Assembly (NCBI GenBank): GCA_018136815.1
Contig: CM030935.1
Span: 3,608,299 to 3,672,298, forward strand
DNA length: 64,000 nt
Direction: 5' to 3'
Source of the DNA: Isochrysis galbana
Taxonomy: Eukaryota > Haptophyta > Isochrysidales > Isochrysidaceae
The position numbers and the translations under genes are program-made. Shown here one piece after another: positions 51,352 to 61,404 of this stretch. The stretch's first letter is position 1. The number at the start of each line of letters is the position of its first letter. The notes beneath the pieces are model-generated. The model saw only the letters and a program-made list of their open reading frames with translations. It had not been told where the DNA came from and did not search any database.

Positions 51352-53847
51352 AGCACGAAATCAAAGCTCACGTCCTCGGCCGCAGAGGAGGAACCCCTCA
51401 GGGAACCTTCTCTGCCCGCTGCAGCTTCTGTTCCCGAGGGGTTCCCGAGTGATCCCACGACCACTGAGGCTGCGCCAATGCCACCCATCACTCCGGCTGC
51501 TATCCCCATGATTGGCTCCGACCAGCTCGTGTCGGATGGCGAGCCTCCGTCCGCTGCCTTCGGCACCCACCGGGTGCAATTACAGTGGGCCATGGTGGAG
51601 CATGACCCTCTCCCACATGAGGCCAACTTCAGTGCCGCTGAGCTGGCCAATGAGGTGGAGGAAGGCCCCCTCCCTCTGGTTCAGTTTGACCCACCTCCTC
51701 ACCTTCGAGATGATGAGTCTGAGGTCGGTGAAGGGGAGGGGATCAGCTTCCGAAGCCCCGCCTACCGGGACTATGCCCCGCCGTCATCAAAAGGGGTCCT
51801 TGATCAAGAGATCACCCCGATCGAGACGGCCGCGGCGCGTCAGGATGCGGAAATGGCAAGGCTTCAAGCGCAGACCAACACCCTAAAAGGGGCTGTGGAG
51901 CGCCTGCAGTCATCCCTTGCCGCGGCAGAGGCGAGGGAGGGGCTTCTCCGGGATCAAGTTGAAGCAGGGTTCAAAGCCCTGACTCAGCTACTCCAAGCCC
52001 GCCAAGAGCCCGCTTCAAGTCCGTCCATGGATCGGACCGAGGCGGCTGCGGATTCTGCTAGGCCGGTTCAGAGGGAACCACCCATGGGCGAGCCTCCTGC
52101 TCTAGACCCAAAGGGCCACGCCTCTCCGGCTTCTAGGGTTCCACGGTCGGCGTACCCGACCTCCAAATCGGAACCCCGCCGCCAGGATCAGAGCCTTTAC
52201 CGGGGCCCGACCCCGATGGTGCCGTTCCGCCACCCTCGCGACCCCTGCCTTGCGGTGGGGATGGATGAGCGAGAGGCAGTTGTAAGCGAGTGGAAAAATC
52301 TCCTCGCCCTGCCCTCACGCGATCTGGCCGCCCTTTACCGCGACTCCGACGAGCATGAGCTCATCCACACCATTTTGAAGAGCAACCTCTCCCTGGCGGG
52401 CAACGTTTGGCATTGCCGAATTTTCATGGAGGAGGACCACTTGCTCAAATGGGTGCGTAGCCGCTTCTCAGCCGAGCAAACCCTTCACCATCAGGTCAGG
52501 ATGGGCAAAGAGCTTTCGGAGCTCCGCTTCCCAAAGGCCCTCGCCTCCGATAACGTTCAAACCGCGGCGACAGCCTGGAATGAATTTCGGCTAACTCTCA
52601 TCAAGCCGTTGGAGCGGGCACTAGCGCTCGGCTGCGATCATCGCGAAATATTTACCTCCCTCCTCGCGGCAGCCGGAGCCAATTCCAGCGGCAATTCCCG
52701 CATCTTCGCCTTCCTCCTCGATCTAGTGGAGGACCGCGCCCTCGCTCTCAATCCTGTCCTCGCTGCTGACGTCCTTCTTCGCAAATGCGACGGGACCTTC
52801 GCAAACGGGGCCGATGGTTTCGCGAAAGACTCGGCGTCGATGGAGTGGGACCGCATGAGGGAGCGCGAGGCCGGCGCTGATCTATGTGAGCTCAGCAAGA
52901 ATTTGGTTCGCGCCTACATCCGCAAGCTTGGCGATTCCGCGGTTGACTCCACCAACGTGTGGGATCATCCAAACATGGCCCATGAGATCAACCAGAGGTT
53001 CGAAGAAATCATCCGGAACGATAAGGTTGATCCTCAGCGCGGCGTCGATAATGCTATTAAATTTGCGGAGGTGCTCGCGGAGACTCGTTTCCGCGTAGAG
53101 AACCACGAGCTAGGGCGGTCGGCGCTCTCGTGCGTCAACCTCTGCCAACGGTACCTCAGCCCTTACGAGCAGGCCCGGGTGAAGCGTCATCAATCCCGGC
53201 CCTCGACGAAGCAAACCGTGGCTAGCGTACGCACTAAAGCCTCAGGCGAGGCAAAGAACGAGACTTCCTCGTCCCAGAAGACCGCTTCGACCACGGACAT
53301 GGTCGCCGCCGTGCAGGCAGCCGTCCAAGCCACCGTGGCGGAAGCTCTTCGCGGACAGGGACACTCGCCTGCTTCGAAGCCTGATTATCGGGCTGCTGCA
53401 CCGCCGGCAAGTTACCACTCCAACTCGCCGTTGCCGGCTATACTGACCGATCCACCGGGTCGAAAGGGAGGCTCGTCTCGGCCGCCCAGCCGTCGCTGCG
53501 ATCCGCCGGCGAACGGCCAAGGGCTACCGCCCGATTTGGGCGTATCCCGGTGGACGCCCGAGCTTTGGAATCGGGCCCGAGCCCGCTTCTGGGCCGTAGC
53601 AGGCTATGCCAAGCACCCAAGGGTCTCGGCGGCGCTAGCGAAGTGCCGACCGGCCGATAATTCAATGGAAACTCCACGGACGGACGATATCAATAGGGGA
53701 ATCACCGAATGGACGAACGAAAACGGCTGTGCCTTCTGCGCTTTCCGACCTCAAGCTGTTCCAGGTTCCAGGTCTCTGTTTCCAGGTTCACCGCTCGACA
53801 TCGGGAGACGTCTCGATCTTAGTCGGGGGGTGTCGCATTCATCCTAG
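51217..53847 (+). CDS. Gag-like protein of the LTR element
   Basis: 876 residues from MGLPDPVQNFIHP (an earlier in-frame ATG at 51052 adds 55 residues). Acidic Pro-rich N-terminal third; coiled coil at about residues 205-275 (ARLQAQTNTLKGAVERLQSS); helical capsid-like core (about 340-640) with EWKNLLALPSRDLAALY and FRLTLIKPLERALALG; then Ser/Lys-rich and Pro-rich linker. The end (GCAFCAFRPQAV) has only a CxxC, not a CCHC knuckle. The stop lies 15 nt inside the 3' LTR, so both ends of the frame are in LTR sequence. The assignment to gag is by position and helical composition, not by a recognised signature. Confidence 0.6.
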   Translation: MGLPDPVQNFIHPTPGGEEGQSAALAAGAARDGVAQSPPAPLDSTSTKSKLTSSAAEEEPLREPSLPAAASVPEGFPSDPTTTEAAPMPPITPAAIPMIGSDQLVSDGEPPSAAFGTHRVQLQWAMVEHDPLPHEANFSAAELANEVEEGPLPLVQFDPPPHLRDDESEVGEGEGISFRSPAYRDYAPPSSKGVLDQEITPIETAAARQDAEMARLQAQTNTLKGAVERLQSSLAAAEAREGLLRDQVEAGFKALTQLLQARQEPASSPSMDRTEAAADSARPVQREPPMGEPPALDPKGHASPASRVPRSAYPTSKSEPRRQDQSLYRGPTPMVPFRHPRDPCLAVGMDEREAVVSEWKNLLALPSRDLAALYRDSDEHELIHTILKSNLSLAGNVWHCRIFMEEDHLLKWVRSRFSAEQTLHHQVRMGKELSELRFPKALASDNVQTAATAWNEFRLTLIKPLERALALGCDHREIFTSLLAAAGANSSGNSRIFAFLLDLVEDRALALNPVLAADVLLRKCDGTFANGADGFAKDSASMEWDRMREREAGADLCELSKNLVRAYIRKLGDSAVDSTNVWDHPNMAHEINQRFEEIIRNDKVDPQRGVDNAIKFAEVLAETRFRVENHELGRSALSCVNLCQRYLSPYEQARVKRHQSRPSTKQTVASVRTKASGEAKNETSSSQKTASTTDMVAAVQAAVQATVAEALRGQGHSPASKPDYRAAAPPASYHSNSPLPAILTDPPGRKGGSSRPPSRRCDPPANGQGLPPDLGVSRWTPELWNRARARFWAVAGYAKHPRVSAALAKCRPADNSMETPRTDDINRGITEWTNENGCAFCAFRPQAVPGSRSLFPGSPLDIGRRLDLSRGVSHSS

Positions 53848-55160
53848 ATGATGCGATTTCCAGGCTCTTGTTTCCAGGTCCTTCGCCGTGCGGCCACACG
53901 GTGAAGCTCAGGTACATCTAGGTTGGTAGGGTTCGTCCCTAGCGATCTAGAATTCGAGTTCTCGTTTCGTTCCTTCTAGCCTGTTTGTCAGGTCTAGATT
54001 CCAGGTTTCCTCCTTTCGGGTAATCTTGACCCAAAGGAGCCAGGTCGCCTGTCACTCGCTGCGCGCTTGTCTCAGGCTCTCGAGTTACCTTGTGAAGGCT
54101 TGTTTAGCTTCTTGCAAGGCTTGTCGTTTCTTGTTGGGTTCCGGTTCTTTCTTGGGACCTGCTCACTTTCGTTGTCGTCCAGGCCTGTTCTTCGTAGGTT
54201 CTGCTTGGCCTGGTTAGGGTTTCGTTGCCTTCCCGCGTTCGGCGTTTGGCGTTCGTCTTGGCGTTCGGAAATTTCCTCTCACATTCCCTAGGTCCGCTAC
54301 CCTTGGCTTGTAGGTCCTTGCTTCTTTCTTCTCGGTCAAGGTTTTGGCGAGCGAGTCGGTTGCTCTATCCGCTCGAGAGATTTGAGGTTTAATTTGCCAT
54401 CTCCCCTTGGAGACCGGTGTAGGTTCGCTTCCTAGGTGAGGGAATCTTTCCCCTTGATGCAAGTTACATGCAAGCCTTGGCCCCTTTGGTGTTTCTTCCC
54501 CTTGGTTGCTACTCAGGGTTGTTCGTTAGAAGCGTCTAGAAGGTTCACGCTCAACGGCAAGATTTCCTCTGTCGTGAAGACATCTCGTTGCGATCTGTAT
54601 CCAAAGTGATCGCCGTGGTCGCGCGACATGACGCTCCCCTTCGGACTCTCCGCTACGTGGGAAGTTACAACGGAGACACGCTCCGGCCGTCGCTGTGGAG
54701 TCTCTCTCTCTCTCGCTCTCTCTCTCCGTCTCTCGCGACGTGTTTGAGTTATCGGTGATTTGGGGTCGCGGTTGCTTGATAATTTGCTTGGTTTGGGTGA
54801 ATGATTCCGGTGTGTTCGTGAGTCGGTGTATCCTGTTGTTCTCAGCTTCGTTGTCCGTCGTTGTTCGCTGCGTCGCTGCACTCAAGCAGCTTAGGCTCCC
54901 TCCCTGAGGGAAGAGTTCTTTGTAGGTCTAACAATCTCTTACAACCCATCACACTAGGGCCGCTAGGAGCGCCTCGCCGCCCCACAGCCCTTCGTTCGCC
55001 GTTCGTTCCCCGTCCAGACACCCAAATGGGGTTGCCCGACCCAGTCCAGAATTTCATTCACCCGACTCCCGGTGGGGAGGAGGGCCAAAGCGCCGCGCTA
55101 GCCGCCGGTGCTGCTCGCGACGGAGTGGCTCAGAGCCCTCCGGCTCCGCTCGACTCGACA
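53831..55160 (+). repeat. 3' long terminal repeat
   Basis: Second copy of the 1330-bp repeat, ends GACA followed by GATGA. Identical to the 5' copy at every stretch I compared. Confidence 0.93.
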
Positions 55161-55165
55161 GATGA

Positions 55166-56136
55166 AACACTTGCGACTAGAGTACATACTTGTAGAAGCA
55201 TCTAGTACTCGAGATAAAACAGGGGCGAGCACACAAACACATAAAAAGGAGCAAACGAGCGAGGCTGCCACCAATTCCGCCAGTTCTCAACTTTTCATGT
55301 TTCACGAGGGCTCCGGCTTCACACTTACCTTCTTAGCGTCCTCCGTAGTAGAGGTAGCGGAGCCAACTTACAACTTATACTGCTTACGTGGCATGGCTAA
55401 GAGTGGGATGCTGAAGAGGAGTTTAGAATTCATGATGGACCGTCTTATTGCGAAGATGGAAGATATGGTCACTGAGTCACCGAGTCACCGATGGTGGCGG
55501 GGAGGCCCCTGGGTCCCAAGCCTGTTAGACATTCCTACAGGCTACAAGGACAGTCCGCAATACCTATACAATAAGGTGCATTTGCTTTGTGAATTGTGAA
55601 AAAGCTGCTTTGACTTTGGGAGCCTACATTTACATTATCTGGGGAAGGGTCCCGCTGACCTCGTCAGGCTGACCGCCGCTGATACACACAGTATCTTCCG
55701 TCTCTGGTTAGCTGTGCTGGGGAGAGCGCTGGAAGCTGGAAGCTGTACCGGGATGCAGCAGACCCCATTTCTAATAAGCTTAAAGTTGCCATTGTACCAA
55801 TGTCCAATGTCCATTGTACCATTGTAACTGTATTGTAACAGTACTTCTACTTTTACTTCTATTGATATAAGCAGTTGTTCCCCGTGTTGCGTGTTGAGAC
55901 GTGTTGCGTAGTTGCGTACGCCCCCCCTCTCTCCGCTCTGGGAGCGTCGCTTGCATATTGCATAGCTCCCAAACCCCACCCATAAGGGCCTCGCGCTCTA
56001 CGGCTGCGCTGGCGCTGACGATCGCTGGCGGGCATGCGTGCGCGTGCCACCAATACCAATACTGAGGGCGCCGGCGCGGCCAACCAACGCCCGTTGTCGC
56101 ACAGCTAACAGCTAACGGATGCGGATACTCCGACGT
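55166..56136. other. Intergenic stretch
   Basis: A frame at 55151-55599 (LEYILVEASSTRD...LYCLRGMAKSGM...DIPTG) looks weakly protein-like but is not recognised. The remainder shows nothing. Confidence 0.35.
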
Positions 56137-56144
56137 CCTCGATT

Positions 56145-56325
56145 CCTACATGTGAAACACAGCCAAACTTAGAAATAAAACAGCAAAAGCAGTATGTTTT
56201 TCGTCGAAAAAAAACAGTGTAAAAAACAGATGTGCGGGGTAGGGGGCCCGCCCGAAATAAAACAGCGAAAAACATATGTTTTGGGCCTCCGAAAAAAAAC
56301 ACTGTTCCTGTGTTTCACATGTAGG
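56145..56325. mobile_element. MITE, 181 bp, 8-bp target duplication
   Basis: Perfect 18-bp inverted ends CCTACATGTGAAACACAG with the target duplication CCTCGATT (56137-56144, 56326-56333). Same family as 41694-41894, opposite orientation. Non-coding. Confidence 0.87.
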
Positions 56326-56719
56326 CCTCGATTGCGATCGCGCTGGTAAGAGTAGGCGCAGCCGCCCTCCCCCCCCCCCCCCCCCTCCCCCGCGCGCAAT
56401 GCACTCAGACCTGCGACCAGCCAGCATCCAGTTCATGCCCGCCTCGGCCACTGGATTGATGGCGCCGCAGCGCCGCAGGCAAGCGGCAGAAGCAGAAGGG
56501 AGCCGGCGAGACTCCTGTCCCCCGGGGCCACGAGTGTGCTATTTCGGGGACAGGCAGGGGTCCGGTAGCACAGAGAGAGAGAGAGATGAGGAAGACGGAG
56601 AGAGGCGATGATGGAGAGAGCGATCGTAAGGCGAGGAGGAAGACGAGGAGGACCCCCGCGCAGATCATATACTTCTTGGGAGCGTGTATCTAGTGTAGCT
56701 TGGGTGCGCGCGGGCCGCT

Positions 56720-56928
56720 TCTTCTTCTCTTCCATCTCTCTCTCTCCAACTCTTCTCTTTCCTCTCTCCCTTCCCCCTCTCCCTTCTCTCTCCCTCCCTC
56801 CCTCCCTCCCTCCCTCTTCGTTCCCTCCCTGCCTCCCCTCTCTCCCCCTCCCCCTTCCCTCCTCTCCTCTCCCTCCCCCTCCCCCCTCCCCACCGTCCAA
56901 GCTGTCGCCCCGCTGTCTCCTCTCCTCA
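56720..56928 (+). promoter_or_regulatory. Pyrimidine tract, probably intronic
   Basis: About 200 nt of C/T ending CTCCTCAG, a strong acceptor context directly before the coding exon. Probably the 3' part of an intron, with the signal-peptide exon further upstream. Confidence 0.45.
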
Positions 56929-56929
56929 G

Positions 56930-59748
56930 GCGAGTGGGTGGACACCCGCAGTGCTCCTTCGCTCTCCGGCTGCTGCGAGCGTTGCATCAGAGAGCCTCAG
57001 TGCACCAGCTTCGGAGTCACCGCCGACGGGCGCTGCCTCGTCCACTTTGAGCAGCAGCACGAGCCGGCGCCGCGAGAGACTCTCGAGCTGGGCGTACCTC
57101 TCCTCATCGAGCCGACGGATGTGATCGAGCGGACCAGCCGGCGGCTTGAAAGCACTCGCAGCGAGGACGAGGCCGGGAGCCACGCTCCAACTCCGCAATC
57201 CGATGCCCGTTGCGTCCCTATGGCGGAGCGCGCCCGCCGCGACGAAACTGTGAACTGCGGTGCGCCACTGCTTCTCGGTGGCGAGGGGGTGTGCGCGCGA
57301 TTGTGTAAGGATCTGGCAACCTCGTCCGATGTCGCCGCCTCGACTCAGCCTGCCAATGGGACTGGGCTGCAGACCATCGGGCATCTCGCTGTGGCTGGCA
57401 TTGGAGCCCTCAATATTGGCGTTCCGCTGGCAGCAACGTTGACGGCTGGCCTCGCGCCGCAACGCGACAGACGCGAATCAGGGGCCTTCTATCGCTCCTT
57501 GTCCCTGATTACCCTTCACCTGGCGTCGCGGCTCCCAGCGCGCCAGCAGATGGCCGGCGCAAGCCTGCTCATCGGGTGTGGTCCGGTGTGCGTCCCCTTT
57601 GGTACCAACAACTCCGAGGGCGCCGGCGCCAGCTATGCGGGCGATTCGTATGCCGGCGCCGGCTCGACGTGGCCCCCGGCCGGCTGGGTGTATGACGGTT
57701 CTGCTGGCTGCTACCGTGCCTACTACCACAACACGCATCACCCTTGCAGCGATAGCACGTACGGGTCATTGGTTTTTCGTGAGGCGGCGCGCCTTGCACA
57801 GGCGGTGGCCTTGCTGGAGAACACTTCCACAACTACAGCTAACGCCGCTAGTGGGCCAGTCGCTGCCTCATCATCCACTTGCGACCAGTGTGCAGAGCCA
57901 CAGAAGCATGAGGCATGTTACGACCGCGTGATATCACACCTGAAACTCAATGGTACTCACGGCTCTCAGCAGGTTCGGTTGTCGCCCCAGCTGGCGGCTG
58001 CTTCGGCTAGCAAGGCAGCGCCATCGTTTGTAGACGGGCAACTCGCTCTCTACGAATGGGGCTTATGTCCTCGCCCATGCCGCTCTGGCGAGACCGCCCC
58101 AATGCTGAGCGACCAGTTGAGTGCAGCGGAGCGGAGGACGTGGCTGGGCGACTGGGCGCTGCGGTCTCATCGCTCAGTAGAGGAGTGGTCGCGGCGGCTT
58201 TCCGCGCCATGGACAAACGGTGCCGAGCGTGCCGTTGGCCTATTGGAGTGGCAGCGGTTGGTACGATACGAGCTGGATGCGGGCTGGCTGCTATCACGCG
58301 CCTGTGCTCGCCGGGCTGCGACGAGGCGCAACGACGCGCAGGGATATGTCACGATTCGAAACGCGCGTGAGCAGATGCACAAGTCAAAGTTTGTGGCGCT
58401 CGACGCTCTCTTCATCGCCGACTCGCTCGGGAGGGCGCTGATTGAGCCACGGGTATCAGACTCGCGCCTTGGCCAGATTCGCAGCAAGCATAGTAGTGGG
58501 CAGGCTGTTGGCGGTGGCCCACCGGCTCCTCCGAAAGTGCGACCCCGCCCTTCCGATGATGATGAGGCTAGGCGGTTAAGCGATTCAGAACGCACGTCTG
58601 GGATCGAGCGCCAGGGTGATCTCAACCTGCATGACGACGTGGTTACTAGTCGGTTACGAGAAAAGCCATCGAGTTCGATCACCAGGCGCAATTTCTCCGC
58701 AGGCAGCACCTCCGCACACGAGGATCCCTTCCACCAGCTTCTACTGCATCACTACTGGGATCTTGAGCCCTTTTGCCAGAAGTTCGATGTCATCCCACCT
58801 AGCAGCTACGTGCGCGGCAGGAAGGGCTGGCAACGGGAGCGCGTGCGCATCTCACCCTACAGGCGCCACTCAGGAATCGGCCGCTTCCGGCTGAGGACGC
58901 GCGCAGCAGTACGGCGAGCTTTTGGACGGATCAACAAGGTGTCTCGCATCCTCGAGCTCGATGGCTGGTGGCGCTCGGTGAGCAATCGTGAGGCCATGTC
59001 GAAGGAGGGAGCCTTGCTCAACTACGAGGGAGTCCAGTTGGGCCCCTCCGCCTGGGAGCTGAATCCGGCATACACCCGCCTCGCTAGCCTGCTAGTCGGC
59101 ACGTTCCTTTCACCGGGGCGTGTGTCCTCCAACGTTCCGGCCGTGGCAAGCGACGCGATAGGCAAGAGGCACGATGACGACTTGAAGGGCTGCAACAAAG
59201 GAGCCATTCAGCTTGAGGCAGACGTTGATGTGCAGTGGGCAGGCGAGGAACCGTCGGGATTCCTGGCGGTGCAGTGGCGCTCGGAGGACGGTGGTGCCAT
59301 CTTGAACACCAACGAGACGACGGCTCGATCCGGCTTCGCACCGTGCGCTGGCTGGGCGGCTGAGCGGATCCTACGAGCACTGCGAGAGCACAATTTGAGC
59401 ACCGCATTCCTTGCTACGGATCTGCGCCGCGGCGCATCGAGCACATATGGAGTGTCGGGCGCTCAGGAAGCTGCGTTGGCTCACTTGCATGCTGCCGTGC
59501 CCGCGCTCGGGGGCCCCGCCGCCGTACGCCTCCGCCAGCTGATTGATGCCATCGGAGACTCCGGGGTGAGAGCGGGGATCGAAGCAGCCATTTGTGTTCG
59601 GGGCACGGCCTTGCTCTCCACAGCAACCGTGTGCCGCTCTTGCAAGCGCGCACTTCGGTGCTCCAAGTACGGCTCCGCCTTTGCCAAGTACATCCTGCAG
59701 AGGAGGCAGGACTTTGCCATGCCTCCCGCCCAACCTTTGTTCACTTGA
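56930..59748 (+). CDS. PAN-domain / O-fucosyltransferase-like glycosyltransferase
   Basis: Large exon of about 938 residues. N-terminal PAN/Apple-like cysteine segment (CCERCIREPQCTSFGVTADG then CLVH), normally an extracellular ligand-binding fold. The C-terminal about 250 residues resemble the GDP-fucose protein O-fucosyltransferase fold: GFLAVQWRSEDG (in the place of the HxRxxD/R nucleotide-sugar loop), AFLATDLRRG, then IGDSGVRAGIEAAICVRGTA and SCKRALRCSKYGSAFAKYI. The middle has four CxxC-type motifs and acidic linkers and is not recognised. Luminal (ER or Golgi) location is expected, but the signal peptide must be in an unseen upstream exon. The acceptor sits at 56929; the ORF itself is open from 56608 through simple sequence. 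Confidence 0.6.
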
Positions 59749-59749
59749 G

Positions 59750-60490
59750 CGTTCTATTAGGATCAGGTAAAGAGCGAACGACCAAAATCGGACGACATGA
59801 CAACCGTAAGCATGGCGTTGCATGATGCACGGGCTTGCCTCGTACGGCGATTGCGGGTCTCAGTCCCTCCCATTCATGCTCATGCCAACATCTAACCACT
59901 CAAGATCAACGATGAACTGTGTTTTTGAGGTTGGTGCACACTTGTGCTCTTCTTGCCTGATCATTCTGAAACACTTTAATTACTAGTAAACCTTTTAGCA
60001 TATTCTCACCGCCCACGCGGCCGTGGACTCACTACTTCAACGCAGCAAAAACTTTCTACACCCCCACTCCGCCGGCCTTTCCCACCCCGCCATCAGGCGG
60101 CTCCCCCCGTGCACTACAAGGGGGAGAGGGGTGAAGGGCTAAGATTTGCTCCGGTGGCCCGCGCCCCCCCCGGTGATCTTCCCCTCCTTCCTCTTGTGTC
60201 GCCGGGTAGGCGGCGGCCTCGGTCCCGACATATCCTGTAAACAGGCGCGGGACTTACCTTACTTTTCGGTGGGCGGAGCTCTCGCTCGCGCCCACCGCCT
60301 TCTTCGCGCTACTCTCTCCCCTCTCGCCTGCGGCACGCGCGATGGCGCGCCTGCAGCAGGCCTGCCAGCTGCCCGCTGGCCACTGGCGACCCCTGGATGG
60401 AGGCTCCTGTTGGCGAACTCAGGGGTTTTCCCCCACCTCTGCAGAGTCGGGCATCATGCCTGCCCTGCCCCGTTCCTCCTCTTCGGACGG
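59750..60490. other. Intergenic stretch with dispersed repeat pieces
   Basis: ccttttagcatattctcaccgc (about 59990) recurs in variants at 21610, 21825 and 36197; tttctacacccccactcc (60056) recurs at about 1225. No gene. Confidence 0.45.
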
Positions 60491-60498
60491 AATCCAAG

Positions 60499-60896
60499 TA
60501 TCAGTAAACCGATAGGGCCATGGAGCGCGCGCCGGTCCCCTCCCCCTCTCCCCCTCTGCCGCCCCCCTCGCTAGCCCTCGGCCTCTCGGCCCGCGCTCGC
60601 TCGATGTCGCTTTCGCCGCCCTCCTCGCCCTCGCCCCCGCCCAAGCCCGCCTTCCCGCCTTCCTCTGCTGACGGACTTGAGCCCGTCAGCGTCTCCGATG
60701 TCGTTCCTACCGCCGCGCCTACCGCCGGCTTGGTCCCCTCCTCATTGCCCTCAGGGTCAGCCCAATTCGTCATGCGTCATGCTGCGATTGGCGGCGCGTG
60801 CGCCGTGCCAGAGCCATGACCATGACTACGACCGCCGATCGGTCGGCGCGGTGGGATGGGGGGCGGGGAGCGGCGCGTGATCCATGACCCTATCTT
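60499..60896. mobile_element. Two LINE 5' ends head to head
   Basis: At the left, hairpin TATCAGTAAACCGATA (60499-60514) then ATGGAGCGCGCG (60520, plus). At the right, the inverse, gatagggtcatggatcacgcgcc (60896-60874, minus). Between them the plus frame passes from a LINE ORF1 start into MSLSPPSSPSPPPKPAFPPS, which resembles the gypsy gag start at 2440. Confidence 0.5.
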
Positions 60897-61404
60897 TTTG
60901 AAAAGAGTTGCTGAACGCAGCAGTAGCAATGCGTCAAGTCGTGCACTGCACGTCGGCTGGCGTGTATAGAGCGATATTGATTGTGCTGCGGCGATTCCAC
61001 TTGCCGCGCGATCTCGGGCGTGCGTCGCCCTAGTGCTTCTATGTGCCGCGCTGTGGCTAGAGGTAACCGGCGTGGATGCAATACACACATATGACATAAG
61101 ACGTGTACGGCTGCCAGCATCGTTTGTGGGCGCGCATCGTCATCCATCATGTGATCATGTGTCCTCTGCAACATATCGAACACTCGCGTGCGAAAACTGA
61201 GCCGAAGCAGCGGCTCATCAAGTCTCGGCCAGCTGAGGACTGCACAAAGACAGTATGACTCAGCTTGCGTCATCATCTCGCACACTGGGCGGACGTGTCA
61301 TTGTCACCCTAGCGCAGTTGCAGCAGCATGGACTAGCCTTACGTCCACCATAACAAAACATTGAAGCATGTTGGGGTGAACGCTAGGTATGGACGGCATG
61401 ACGT

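Larger units (their letters stand above)
50022..55160 (+). mobile_element. Intact gag-only LTR retrotransposon, 5139 bp
   Basis: Two direct repeats of 1330 bp (50022-51351 and 53831-55160), TG...CA ends, 5-bp target duplication GATGA on both sides (50017-50021, 55161-55165). The constant offset of 3809 and the identical frames in both repeats suggest no or almost no differences, so the insertion is very recent. The internal 2479 bp encodes only a gag-like protein: no protease, RT, RNase H or integrase. A G-rich polypurine tract (gtcgggggg) precedes the 3' LTR. No tRNA-type primer site (TGG) follows the 5' LTR. It must depend on another element's enzymes. Confidence 0.93.

Noticed and set aside
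55108-55599. 163-residue frame continuing from the 3' LTR
   Set aside because: It begins in LTR sequence and crosses the insertion boundary at 55160, so it is an accidental fusion.
61100-61404. Candidate SECIS in the 3' region of the peroxiredoxin (ATGA with GCTGAG/CTCAGC stem near 61220-61275, minus)
   Set aside because: The apical loop lacks the AA motif and the quartet cannot be aligned with GA on the 3' side. Not called without a covariance search.
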